From an uncultured Duganella sp. (GTDB lineage: Bacteria > Pseudomonadota > Gammaproteobacteria > Burkholderiales > Burkholderiaceae), in the NCBI GenBank assembly GCA_946482635.1, contig CAMLSG010000014.1, positions 1 through 42,643 of the forward strand: a stretch of 42,643 bases of DNA, in the 5' to 3' direction. Below are positions 34,784 through 42,643 of the stretch, one piece after another. A program made the position numbers and the translations under genes. Under the pieces are notes generated by a model that was not told where the DNA came from, did no database searches, and saw only the letters and a list, made by a program, of their open reading frames with translations. Each line of letters opens with the position of its first letter. The first letter of the stretch is position 1.

Positions 34784-35995
34784 ATGAAGACGACCCGCAT
34801 CCTCGCCGCACTGGCCGCCGCACTGCCCGCGATTGCTGCCAGCGCAGCGGAACGCCTGACCATCACGCTGCAGCATGACCTCGACATCGCACGGCCGGCG
34901 GAGACTGTGACCGTGCCGTGGTCGGAAGTGAACAAAGCCCTGCCGCATGCGCTGGTGCAGAAAATCGCTGTGCGCGATGCATCCGGCCGCGTGGTGCCGC
35001 ACCAGGTCACCAACGTCGCACCACAGGCAAAAGACCCGCAGAACATCGGCATCGCCTATGGCGAACTGATTTTCCAGCACAGCTTCAAAGCCGGCGAAAA
35101 GTCCGCCACCTACACAGTTGAAAAGATCGACAGCGTCGCACCCGTATTTGCTGCGCAAACCTTCGCCCGCTACGTGCCCGAGCGCCTTGACGATTTCGGC
35201 TGGGAGAACGACAAGATCGGCCACCGCACCTACGGCCCCGCACTGGCAGCCCCCGCCCCGGCTGGCGTCGTGAAGGAAGTGCTGGTGACTTCCGGCCTGG
35301 ACCTGTGGTTCAAGCGCGTGCCTTACATGATTGTCGACCGCTGGTACAACAAAGGCCACGACCACTACCACCATGACGAAGGCGAAGGCATGGACATGTA
35401 CAACGTCGGCCGCTCGCGCGGCGCCGGCGGTACCGGTGTATGGGATGGCGGCAAGCTGTACGTCTCCACCAACTACGCAAGCTGGAAAGTACTCGCCAAC
35501 GGCCCCGTGCGCTCGATCTTCGAACTGTCCTACGCCGCATGGGACGCCGCCGGCCTGCCGGTCACCGAAACCAAGCGCTTCACCGTCGACGCCGGCCAGC
35601 AGCTGGACATGATCGAGTCTACCTTCAGCTATGCAGGCGACAAGCCGCTGACCATCGCGGTCGGCCTGAACAAGACTCCAAGCGACAAAGGCCAGGGCCC
35701 GCAAATCGCCACCAAGCGCGAAGGCAAGGTACTGCTGCAGTGGGTCGAACAAGCCAGCAACGGCGCCTTCGGCACGGCAGTCATCGTCCCCACCGCACAA
35801 GGCTTTGCAGAAGACAGCCTGAATGAACTGATCCTCGCACCAACTAGCGCAGGCAAGCCACTCCGCTACTACGCCGGCGGCGCCTGGAGCCGCGCCGGCG
35901 AAATCACCAGCCGCGAGCAATGGGAATCCTACGTAGCCAACGCCGCAGCCCGCGCCGCCAATCCCGTGCGCACCACCCTGAAGGCCACCCAATGA
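34784..35995 (+). CDS. Secreted DUF4861 protein
   Basis: The product is 403 aa with a signal peptide (LAALAAALPAIAASA). The long mature chain is beta-rich. It contains a His/Asp-rich segment, YNKGHDHYHHDEGEGMDMYN, that looks able to bind metal or substrate, and a central block RGAGGTGVWDGGKLYVS. DUF4861 proteins recur in pectin-degradation clusters. I know of no settled reaction, so none is assigned; a role as an accessory glycosidase, lyase or mutarotase is possible. It begins 9 bp after the GH105 gene behind a strong ribosome site (AAGGAGCAGCC) and overlaps GH28 by 4 bp. Confidence 0.85.
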   Translation: MKTTRILAALAAALPAIAASAAERLTITLQHDLDIARPAETVTVPWSEVNKALPHALVQKIAVRDASGRVVPHQVTNVAPQAKDPQNIGIAYGELIFQHSFKAGEKSATYTVEKIDSVAPVFAAQTFARYVPERLDDFGWENDKIGHRTYGPALAAPAPAGVVKEVLVTSGLDLWFKRVPYMIVDRWYNKGHDHYHHDEGEGMDMYNVGRSRGAGGTGVWDGGKLYVSTNYASWKVLANGPVRSIFELSYAAWDAAGLPVTETKRFTVDAGQQLDMIESTFSYAGDKPLTIAVGLNKTPSDKGQGPQIATKREGKVLLQWVEQASNGAFGTAVIVPTAQGFAEDSLNELILAPTSAGKPLRYYAGGAWSRAGEITSREQWESYVANAAARAANPVRTTLKATQ

Positions 35996-37875
35996 GCGCC
36001 CGCGTCAAAGCCGAGTCCGTGTCAACCTTGGGGTCAGGCTCTTTGGTTGACACGAGCCCATCCGCGCCGAAGCGCCGAGTCCTGCTGCGCGCAGCGCTTG
36101 CCGGCAGTGCGCTCGCGGCTTCGCAGCCCGTGTTCGCGCGGATGGCTGCCATTGCCGCGGACGCCCCGGCAGGCAACGATCCATGGCTGCGGGCGCAGGA
36201 AATCGCATCGCGCTTCGCAACTCCGCTCGCCTTCCGCAAGCAGGATTTCCCGGTCACGAAGTACGGCGCCAAGCCATGCAAGCTGATCGACGTGCAAGGC
36301 CAGGTTGCGTCGCTCGAGCCCGGCACGCTGCAAACGCCGGCAAAAGGCAGCCATGACTGCTACCCCGCCATCACCGCTGCAATCGCCGCCGCGCACCAGG
36401 CCGGCGGCGGGCGCGTAGTCATTCCGGCTGGCGCCTGGTACATCAAAGGCCCGCTGGTGCTGCGCTCCAACGTCCACGTGCACCTGGAGAAAGGCGCGCG
36501 CCTGATGTTCAGCGCCAATCCGGACGATTACGCCAAGTACGGCGACATCGACTGCGGCAAGAACGGCAAGCTGGTTCGCAGCCGCTGGCAAGGTAACGAT
36601 TGCCTGAACTTCTCGCCCCTGGTCTACGCCCACGGCCAGAAGAACATCGCCCTCACCGGCGAAGACTGGACCTCCGTGCTGGACGGCCAGGGTGGCGTCC
36701 CCTTCGAGAACAACCCAAGCGAATGCTGGTGGGACTGGAAAGGCCGCGGCAAGCCCGCCCGCGAGCGCACGGAATCTGCCGTCAATCCGAATAACTCCGC
36801 GCAGGTGCAGCGCGCCACTGGAGAACGCATCCTGATCGAAGGCCCAAACGATCGCTGGCAGAGCGATTCGCGCTACCTTCCCGCGCTCTCCGAATCCAGT
36901 GTTCCCGCCAATAAGCGCATATTCGGCCACGGCCACTTCCTGCGCCCTTGCATGGTCGAACTGATCGAATGCGAAAACGTGCTGCTCCAGGGCTACCAGA
37001 TAGTCGGCGCGCCATTCTGGGTGCACCACCCGGTCGCCAGCCGCAACGTCCACTTCAAGGATGTGAACATGGAAAGCCTGGGCCCGAACAGCGACGGCTT
37101 CGATCCCGAAGCCTGCGAGGGCGTGCTGGTGGAAGGCTGCACCTTCAACAACGGCGACGACTGCATCGCCATCAAGGCCGGCAAGAACAAGGACACCCAC
37201 TACGGCCCCACCCGCAACATCCTGATCCGCCACTGCGTGATGAACAGCGGCCATGGCGGCGTCACGCTGGGTAGCGAAATGGCCGGCGGCATTGAGCACG
37301 TCTACGCCGAGCAGATCGAATTCAGGAACCTGCACTGGGCCAGCGATGCGCTCAACACCGCGATCCGCCTGAAAACCAATATGAACCGCGGCGGCTTCCT
37401 GCGCCACCTCTACGTGCGCGACTGCACCCTGCCGAACGGCGTGCAGACCAAGCCAAGCTTCTACAAGCCGCTGCCCGGCACCACCAAACCGTCCGCTCCC
37501 GTCGCTACCGGCGCCGGCGCCGTGATCACCTTCGATTGCGATTACGCCCCCGGCGATGACGCGGTGCGCAGCCGTCCGCCAGAAGTGTCTGACATCGAGA
37601 TCTCCGGCCTCAGGGTGAGCAATGTCGCCACGCCCACCGGCAAGGCGTCCTGCTACCAGGCCATCGTGATGCTGGGCCCAGTCGCCAGCAGTTACAACGG
37701 AGCTCCACGCGCCGCAATCCCGCCGGTCACGCGCGTGAAAATCCGCGACTGCGACTTCGGCACGCCGCGCAATACCGAACAACCGTGGCTTCTGCACAAC
37801 GTCCGCAGCCTGGTCCTCGACAACGTCACCATAGGCGAAAAGCGCTATAGCGGGGAGTTTTCCGCAGACGCCTGA
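35992..37875 (+). CDS. Secreted polygalacturonase-family glycoside hydrolase (GH28)
   Basis: The product is 627 aa. All four GH28 signatures are present: NSDGFD (from 366), GDDC (388-391), GHGG (420-423) and RLK (459-461, the RIK motif). The enzyme hydrolyses alpha-1,4-galacturonan or rhamnogalacturonan; the long chain and inserts fit an exo- or rhamnogalacturonan-type member. The ATG at 35992 overlaps the DUF4861 stop (ATGA). The first 26 or so residues are unusual: codons 9-21 are made by a palindromic repeat, and the export signal (KRRVLLRAALAGSALAAS, Tat-like) starts only afterwards. A GTG (36019) or TTG (36043) could be alternative starts. Confidence 0.9.
   Translation: MSARVKAESVSTLGSGSLVDTSPSAPKRRVLLRAALAGSALAASQPVFARMAAIAADAPAGNDPWLRAQEIASRFATPLAFRKQDFPVTKYGAKPCKLIDVQGQVASLEPGTLQTPAKGSHDCYPAITAAIAAAHQAGGGRVVIPAGAWYIKGPLVLRSNVHVHLEKGARLMFSANPDDYAKYGDIDCGKNGKLVRSRWQGNDCLNFSPLVYAHGQKNIALTGEDWTSVLDGQGGVPFENNPSECWWDWKGRGKPARERTESAVNPNNSAQVQRATGERILIEGPNDRWQSDSRYLPALSESSVPANKRIFGHGHFLRPCMVELIECENVLLQGYQIVGAPFWVHHPVASRNVHFKDVNMESLGPNSDGFDPEACEGVLVEGCTFNNGDDCIAIKAGKNKDTHYGPTRNILIRHCVMNSGHGGVTLGSEMAGGIEHVYAEQIEFRNLHWASDALNTAIRLKTNMNRGGFLRHLYVRDCTLPNGVQTKPSFYKPLPGTTKPSAPVATGAGAVITFDCDYAPGDDAVRSRPPEVSDIEISGLRVSNVATPTGKASCYQAIVMLGPVASSYNGAPRAAIPPVTRVKIRDCDFGTPRNTEQPWLLHNVRSLVLDNVTIGEKRYSGEFSADA
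36018..36054. repeat. Palindromic repeat inside the GH28 coding start
   Basis: Arms CGTGTCAACC (36018-36027) and GGTTGACACG (36045-36054) enclose a 17-base loop that includes GGGGTCAGGCTC. It resembles the other GTGTC/TGACA palindromes in the window but lies within an open reading frame, which it keeps open. Confidence 0.7.
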
Positions 37876-37877
37876 TC

Positions 37878-37964
37878 TGGACAGGCCAATTTTGCAAATA
37901 AATACATTTGGACTGACCACATTGCAAAAGCATTAGCATAAAATACCGAAACTGGCCTGACCAC
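37878..37964 (+). promoter_or_regulatory. Three operator copies upstream of the TonB-dependent receptor gene
   Basis: Copies: TGGACAGGCCAA (37878-37889, reverse orientation), TTGGACTGACCAC (37908-37920) and TGGCCTGACCAC (37953-37964). A TAAAAT (37939-37944) lies between the last two. No -35 box at 17 bp stands out, so the exact promoter is unclear. The clustering fits control by the second GntR protein. Confidence 0.55.
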
Positions 37965-38001
37965 TTACAAGGGCCGGCGGAAAAATAAAACAGGAGATGG
38001 C

Positions 38002-40950
38002 ATGAAGTTCACGGATCAAACCGAGGCTTTGCGCAAGTTCGCGCTACGCCTCGTCGGCACTTACTCAGTCACCGCGCTGGCCATGGGCCTTGCCCACGCA
38101 CAGGCCACCGCACCGGCCGCGCCAGCCGCGGAACCGGAAATGAAGGTCGTGGTCACCGGCCTGCGCGCCGCGCTGGAATCGGCGCTGAACAAGAAGCGCG
38201 AAGACAACGGCATCGTCGACGTCATCAAGGCCGAAGACATGGGCAAGTTCCCCGACACCAACTTGGCCGAATCGCTGCAGCGCGTGCCCGGCGTGGTGAT
38301 CGACCGCGACGCCGGCGAAGGCCGCAGCATCACCGTGCGCGGCCTGGGCCAGGACTTCACCCGCGTGCGCATCAACGGCCTGGAAGCGCTGGCCACCACC
38401 GGCGGCACCGACAGCTCCGGCGGCACCAACCGCTCGCGCGGCTTCGACTTCAACGTGTTCGCTTCCGAACTGTTTTCCTCGCTGACCGTGCGCAAGAGTT
38501 CTTCCGCCGACGTGGATGAAGGCTCGCTGGGCGCCACCGTCGACCTGCAGACCATGCGCCCGTTCGACCTGAGGGGCTTCAACGCCACCATCACGGCCAA
38601 GGGCAAGTATAACGACCTGTCGAAGAAGACCGACCCGCGCGTGGCCTTCCTGCTGTCCGACACCTTCGCCGACCGCAAGGTGGGCGTGCTGCTGTCCGGC
38701 GCCTTCTCCAAGCGCCAGTTGCTGGAAGAAGGCTTCTCCACCGTGCGCTGGGATAACGGCCCATCGAGCGGCGGCTGGTGCGCACCGCAAGGCGTGGCAG
38801 CCAATCCGGCCAACTCCACCGCCGCAACCTGCGGGCCTGCTGCCCAAGGCGTCCCGCGCCTGCCTGCGTCGCAAGCGGCAACCGATGCCTACAACCTGGC
38901 CAGCAACGCCAACAATTTCCATCCGCGCCTGCCGCGCTATGGCCGCCTGACCCACGACCAGGACCGCGTCGGCCTGACCGGTTCCGTGCAATGGCGTCCG
39001 ATGCAAGGCTCGCTGGTGACCTTCGACATGCTGTACGCGAAGCTCGATGCAACGCGCCAGGAAGACTTCCTGGAAGCGATTTCGTTCAGCCGCTCCGCCA
39101 GCCAGGGCGGCAAGCCGCAAACCTCGGTCGTGGAAGCGCAGTACGCGCCGAACGGCAACCTGTTGTACGGCAAGTTCAACGGCGTCGACATGCGCGCCGA
39201 GTCGCGCTTTGACGAACTGTCCACCACCTTTACGCAGCCTACGCTGACCATCGAGCAGCGCCTGACCGATACCCTGCAACTGCAGGCTCGCGTTGGCCGC
39301 GCCACCTCGAAGTTCCGCAACCCGGTGCAGACCACGACCACGCTCGATGCCCTGAACGTGAACGGCTACACCATCGACTTCCGCCAGGATGATCGCCACC
39401 CGCTCATTTCGCTGCCGTTCGATCCGGCGGCCATCGGCAGCATGGGAATCGTCGGCGTGCCGCAAGTCGCCAGCGGCACCCAGCCGACGACGGTCCCGAA
39501 CACGACCACCAGCGAAATCCGCATCCGTCCGCAAGGCGCCACCAACCGCAACGACACCGCAAACGTGGACCTGTCGTGGGAAGCTTCGGACGCGCTGACC
39601 ATCAAGGGCGGCCTGAATCGCAAAAAGTACGACTTCGATTCCTATGAGTCGCGCCGCGTAAACCAGAACGACACGATCTTCGCGCCGCCCGCCGGTTCCG
39701 GCAACCTGACGACTACCGTAAGCGGCTTCGGCAAAGGCCAGAACCTTCCCGCCGGCACCTACACCACCTGGCTGATTCCCGACCTGAACGCCATCGCCAA
39801 GGCCTACGACATCTACTGCAACTGCATCAAGAGCGGCCCTGCCGGCGGTCCGGGCGACTTCACCCTGTCCTCCATCACCAACGGCAATGCGCGCGGCAAC
39901 AACCGCTCCGTCGGCGAAGAAGACAAGGGCTTCTACCTGATGGGCGAGTTCAAGACGGAGCTGGGCAACATTCCGCTGCGCGGCAATTTCGGTGCCCGCT
40001 ACGTGAAGACGGATCTGAGCGCCACCGGCTACCTGGCGACCGGTGGCGGCACCGCAGTCACGGTAGAAAACAGCTACTCCGATACCCTGCCGTCGTTTAA
40101 CCTGGCCGCCAACCTGACCCAGGACTTCATCGCCCGCTTCGGCGCCGCCAAGGTGATGACCCGTCCACCACTGGGCCTGCTGTCGCCTGGCGGTACCATC
40201 GCCACCACCGGCACGCTGTCAGTCAATACCGGCAATCCCAACCTGAAGCCGTTCCGCGCCAAGACCTTCGACACCAGCTTCGAATACTACTTCGGCAAGA
40301 ACGCCTTCGTCGGCCTGGGCCTGTTCCAGAAAAACATCGAGACCTACATCCAGTCGCTGCGCACCAACGTAGCGTTCAAGGATACCGGCCTGCCGCTGTC
40401 GCTGCTGCCGTCCAACTTCACCGGCGAAGAAGTGTTCCAGGTGACAGCGCCGATCAACACCGATGGCGGCAAGCTGAAAGGCTTCGAGCTGAATTACCAG
40501 CAGCCGTTCACCTTCCTGCCGGCATGGGGCAAGGATTTCGGCGCGCTGCTGAACTACACGCATGTGAAGTCCAAGATCGAGTACGTGGTATCGCCCACCA
40601 GCGACACCCGCATCACCGACGACCTGCTGAACCTGTCGCCGCGGTCCTGGAATGCCACGCTGTACTACGACAACGGCAAGCTCAGTGCCCGCATCTCGGC
40701 TTCCTCCCGTTCGTCGTTCGTGACCCGCGTGCCGGGCCAGAACAACAACGACGTCGAAGGCAAGAACAAGTCGCTCAACGTGGACATGTCCGTGTCGTAC
40801 AAAGTCAACGACAAGCTGGAACTCACGCTGGAAGGCGTGAACCTGACCAACGAGGAAAACGACCAGTTCGTAAGCCGCGCGCGCAATAGCGTGGTGGTGA
40901 ACAACGTGACCGGCCGCGAATTCCTGGCCGGCCTGCGCTACAAGTTTTAA
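38002..40950 (+). CDS. TonB-dependent outer-membrane receptor, probable pectin-oligosaccharide uptake
   Basis: The product is 982 aa. A signal region (LRLVGTYSVTALAMGLAHA) is followed by a Pro/Ala linker and the start of the plug, EMKVVVTGLRAALESALNKK. The plug domain shows MGKFPDTNLAESLQRVPGV and ITVRGLGQDFTRVRINGLEA. The rest is a 22-strand barrel that ends GREFLAGLRYKF with the C-terminal aromatic residue used in barrel assembly. It belongs to the oligosaccharide-transporting TonB receptors of Proteobacteria; no SusD partner is present. It sits downstream of the GH28 operon with its own operators and a terminator, so it probably imports galacturonan fragments. Substrate is inference from context. 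Confidence 0.93.
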   Translation: MKFTDQTEALRKFALRLVGTYSVTALAMGLAHAQATAPAAPAAEPEMKVVVTGLRAALESALNKKREDNGIVDVIKAEDMGKFPDTNLAESLQRVPGVVIDRDAGEGRSITVRGLGQDFTRVRINGLEALATTGGTDSSGGTNRSRGFDFNVFASELFSSLTVRKSSSADVDEGSLGATVDLQTMRPFDLRGFNATITAKGKYNDLSKKTDPRVAFLLSDTFADRKVGVLLSGAFSKRQLLEEGFSTVRWDNGPSSGGWCAPQGVAANPANSTAATCGPAAQGVPRLPASQAATDAYNLASNANNFHPRLPRYGRLTHDQDRVGLTGSVQWRPMQGSLVTFDMLYAKLDATRQEDFLEAISFSRSASQGGKPQTSVVEAQYAPNGNLLYGKFNGVDMRAESRFDELSTTFTQPTLTIEQRLTDTLQLQARVGRATSKFRNPVQTTTTLDALNVNGYTIDFRQDDRHPLISLPFDPAAIGSMGIVGVPQVASGTQPTTVPNTTTSEIRIRPQGATNRNDTANVDLSWEASDALTIKGGLNRKKYDFDSYESRRVNQNDTIFAPPAGSGNLTTTVSGFGKGQNLPAGTYTTWLIPDLNAIAKAYDIYCNCIKSGPAGGPGDFTLSSITNGNARGNNRSVGEEDKGFYLMGEFKTELGNIPLRGNFGARYVKTDLSATGYLATGGGTAVTVENSYSDTLPSFNLAANLTQDFIARFGAAKVMTRPPLGLLSPGGTIATTGTLSVNTGNPNLKPFRAKTFDTSFEYYFGKNAFVGLGLFQKNIETYIQSLRTNVAFKDTGLPLSLLPSNFTGEEVFQVTAPINTDGGKLKGFELNYQQPFTFLPAWGKDFGALLNYTHVKSKIEYVVSPTSDTRITDDLLNLSPRSWNATLYYDNGKLSARISASSRSSFVTRVPGQNNNDVEGKNKSLNVDMSVSYKVNDKLELTLEGVNLTNEENDQFVSRARNSVVVNNVTGREFLAGLRYKF

Positions 40951-40984
40951 GGTGTTTCAAAGGCGTCTCTCCGCCTCTGCTTCC

Positions 40985-41012
40985 AGCCCCGCCTAGCGCG
41001 GGGCTTTTTTTT
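40985..41012 (+). terminator. Strong intrinsic terminator after the TonB-dependent receptor gene
   Basis: Arms AGCCCCGC (40985-40992) and GCGGGGCT (40998-41005) enclose a 5-base loop and are followed by eight T. It closes the pectin locus on the right. Confidence 0.9.
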
Positions 41013-41077
41013 GGTGCCAGGTCTGACAATCGGACATTTTGCGCGCAAAATGTCCGATTGTCAGACCTGGCACCAAA
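41010..41077. repeat. 68-bp perfect palindrome
   Basis: Each arm is 34 bases with no mismatch and no loop; the centre is GCGC at 41042-41045. Outer bases read TTTGGTGCCAGGTCTGACA and contain the TCTGACA core seen in the repeats at 5060-5165. It abuts the receptor terminator and ends 11 bp before the HD-GYP start codon, leaving just enough room for that gene's ribosome site (GGAGGC). Confidence 0.9.
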
Positions 41078-41088
41078 TTGGAGGCCCG

Positions 41089-42375
41089 ATGGCTAGCGAT
41101 ATGCAATTGACGGATATTCCCGGCGAGAGCCCGCATTTCGTGCGCTCGGTCACCGAGATGGGCGACACGCGCGATGTCATTGCCAGCGAAGACATCTACG
41201 CCAGCAACGGCACCAAGATCCTGGCCAAGGGCGCCCGCATCGACAGCAAGCAGTTCGAAAAGCTCACCCGCTACAAGCTCTCCGCCCCGCTCGACCAGGT
41301 ACTGTCCTCCGACAAGGCTGTCGATGCGGCCACGCTGGCGATTGAATTCGACCGCATCCTCGAGCATGACGCGACTTACCGCCAGCTCCTGGCGCGGGCC
41401 GGCGACCCACGCCAGCTAAAGCATTGCACCGCCAACCTGCGCCTGCACTCGACCATCGAATTGCGCCTGACCGTGATGGCGGACAAGCACAAGGAGATGT
41501 TCGAGCACACCCTGCGCACGGCCATCATTGCCTTCGCTTGCGCCCAGCGCATGGGCGTTCCAGCGGCCGACCTGCCTGCCGTCTTGCTGGCGGCCTTATG
41601 CCACGACTTCGGCGAGATGCATACCGACCCGCGCATCCTCGACCAGGCGCACCAGGTCACGGCGGAGGAGCGCCGCTTCGTGCACGTGCATCCCGTGACA
41701 GGCTACGTGCTGCTGAAAGATTTGCCAGGCTTCCCCGCCGCTGCAAGCAAGGCGGTGCTGCAGCACCATGAACGGCTGGACGGCAGCGGCTATCCGCACG
41801 CCCTGCATGGCACCCAGGTCGACCGGCTGGCGCGCATCATTGCCGCCGCCGACGTAAGCGAAACCGTGCTGCGCCGCCTCGACATGCAGCGCCTCGAAAT
41901 GCTGTACCGGATCAACAAGCCGCGTTTCGATGGCGATGTTCTGGCCATCCTGCGCGACCTGCTGCAACCGCAGGTCGGACAGCCAGCAGACGCCGGCCCT
42001 GCTGCCGATCCATCAGGACGCCTGAACCATCTCTCGGAACTACTCCATGCATGGTTCGACCTCCGGTCAATGCTGCAGCAGCGCCCTGCCGCCGACGCCC
42101 CCGGCTCGCCGATGGCATTCCTGTTTGAGCGCATGGCATCAATCCGTTCCCTGGTGCTGCAGGCCGGCTTCAACCCGGACGACATGACCAGCATGCTGGC
42201 CGTGATGCAGGACGACCTCGAAGTCCTGGCGGAATTGCGCGCCATGCTGGACGAAATGGATTGGCTGCTGGCCGACCTGGCCAACGAAATCGACCGCCGC
42301 TCACCGGAACTGGACGGCCTGTCACAAGGCGCGCTGAAAGACCTGATGCAGCACCTGCGCCCCGATGTTCATTAA
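41089..42375 (+). CDS. HD-GYP-type c-di-GMP phosphodiesterase-like protein
   Basis: The product is 428 aa, cytoplasmic, with no membrane segment. An N-terminal DUF3391-like region (about 10-85) is followed by the HD-GYP core (about 135-290): HTLRTAIIAFA, the HD pair in CHDFGEM (His172, Asp173), HVHPVTGYVLL, the HHE motif (226-228) and the DGSGYP block (231-236). These proteins hydrolyse c-di-GMP. HDFGE replaces the usual HDxGK, so metal binding or activity may be altered. A helical tail of about 135 residues follows. The ATG at 41089 follows GGAGGC; an upstream in-frame start would run through the palindrome and is rejected. Pairs conceptually with the diguanylate cyclase at 6765. Confidence 0.88.
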   Translation: MASDMQLTDIPGESPHFVRSVTEMGDTRDVIASEDIYASNGTKILAKGARIDSKQFEKLTRYKLSAPLDQVLSSDKAVDAATLAIEFDRILEHDATYRQLLARAGDPRQLKHCTANLRLHSTIELRLTVMADKHKEMFEHTLRTAIIAFACAQRMGVPAADLPAVLLAALCHDFGEMHTDPRILDQAHQVTAEERRFVHVHPVTGYVLLKDLPGFPAAASKAVLQHHERLDGSGYPHALHGTQVDRLARIIAAADVSETVLRRLDMQRLEMLYRINKPRFDGDVLAILRDLLQPQVGQPADAGPAADPSGRLNHLSELLHAWFDLRSMLQQRPAADAPGSPMAFLFERMASIRSLVLQAGFNPDDMTSMLAVMQDDLEVLAELRAMLDEMDWLLADLANEIDRRSPELDGLSQGALKDLMQHLRPDVH

Positions 42376-42418
42376 CAAAACGGTTGCAAATGCTTACACC
42401 GATTACATGGCGCGATGT

Positions 42419-42446
42419 TTTTTGCTGGCCGCACCCACCCTATACT
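42419..42446 (+). promoter_or_regulatory. Possible promoter of the last gene
   Basis: TTTTTG (42419-42424) and TATACT (42441-42446) are 16 bp apart, 44 bp upstream of the start codon. The -35 box is poor; the -10 box is good. Confidence 0.35.
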
Positions 42447-42490
42447 GCAGCCACGCGCTTCGCGAAAACCAACCAAAGAAAGGGAACGCC

Positions 42491-42643
42491 ATGAAGACCA
42501 CCAAGCTGTTCGCCGCCGTCCTGGTATCTGCCTTTGTCCTGCCTGCCTTCGCCCAGTCCACCCCAAACCTGGACAAGCGCGAAGAGCACCAGCAAGCCCG
42601 TATCGCCCAAGGCATCGAGTCCGGCCAGTTGACCGCCAAGGAA
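42491..42643 (+). CDS. Small secreted protein, 5' part (runs off the right edge)
   Basis: Fifty-one codons are visible. A signal peptide (KLFAAVLVSAFVLPAFA) is followed by a charged, glutamine-rich helical stretch (STPNLDKREEHQQARIAQG, then IESGQLTAKE). The repeat-like 'R-x2-x-Q-RI-x-GI-SGQLT' style is common in short periplasmic proteins of this bacterial group, but I know of no assigned function. The ATG follows AAAGAAAGGGAA. The gene continues past the window. Confidence 0.75.
   Translation, partial: MKTTKLFAAVLVSAFVLPAFAQSTPNLDKREEHQQARIAQGIESGQLTAKE

Noticed and set aside
33338..35992. An 884-codon open frame on the minus strand
   Set aside because: It is antisense to GH105 and DUF4861, which both have signal peptides, ribosome sites and family motifs. 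The reverse frame shows only low-complexity composition.
36034..37920. A 628-codon open frame on the minus strand
   Set aside because: It is the reverse frame of the GH28 gene, which carries all four family signatures.
41011..41088. N-terminal extension of the HD-GYP protein
   Set aside because: The extra 26 codons are encoded by the palindrome, and the ATG at 41089 has a good ribosome site (GGAGGC).

Overview
The window is about 42.6 kb of GC-rich DNA, densely packed with genes on both strands. Gene content and protein style suggest a soil or plant-associated betaproteobacterium of the Oxalobacteraceae (Massilia/Duganella/Janthinobacterium type): DnaE, RhlE, LpxO and TrhO homologues, c-di-GMP enzymes with periplasmic sensor parts, a TonB-dependent receptor for glycans, and short GTGTC/TGACA palindromic repeats between genes. 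The taxon is an inference; there is no rRNA here.

Positions 1-17.6 kb hold mixed housekeeping and accessory genes: the 5' part of dnaE; a secreted Asp-box propeller protein; a decayed VapBC-like toxin-antitoxin pair; a cytochrome c; a DUF1444-like protein; trhO; a REPIN-like repeat; rhlE; a Reg_prop/Y_Y_Y/GGDEF diguanylate cyclase followed by a small cysteine-rich protein; an NRAMP-like transporter with an altered metal site; two secreted proteins; two alpha/beta hydrolases; lpxO; a methyltransferase; and an XRE/MmyB regulator.

Positions 17.7-41.0 kb form one pectin and galacturonate utilisation locus. Its left end cuts into a remnant of a GDCCVxC-type gene. Lower metabolism is in two operons. 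One is kdgD, 2-oxoglutarate semialdehyde dehydrogenase, an MFS transporter and a lactonase (22.5 to 17.7 kb, minus strand). The other is garD, udh, an aldose epimerase and an esterase-GH43 fusion (33.2 to 27.4 kb, minus strand). Together they encode the oxidative route galacturonate -> galactarolactone -> galactarate -> 5-keto-4-deoxyglucarate -> 2-oxoglutarate semialdehyde -> 2-oxoglutarate. Depolymerisation is encoded by a CE12-PL1 fusion plus a DUF1593 protein (24.3-27.4 kb) and by GH105, DUF4861 and GH28 genes (33.4-37.9 kb). Outer-membrane uptake is by a TonB-dependent receptor (38.0-41.0 kb).

Two divergent FadR-type GntR regulators sit in the middle. The most striking signal is a shared operator, TTGGYCNGACCAA. 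In three promoters (the second GntR gene, CE12-PL1 and GH105) it lies inside the 17-bp spacer between TTGC-type -35 and TARAAT -10 boxes, and three copies precede the TonB receptor gene. This predicts one repressor for the depolymerase, uptake and probably udh/garD genes, with kdgD under a different operator.

The right edge has a strong terminator, a 68-bp perfect palindrome, an HD-GYP protein with a changed HD motif, and the start of a small secreted protein.
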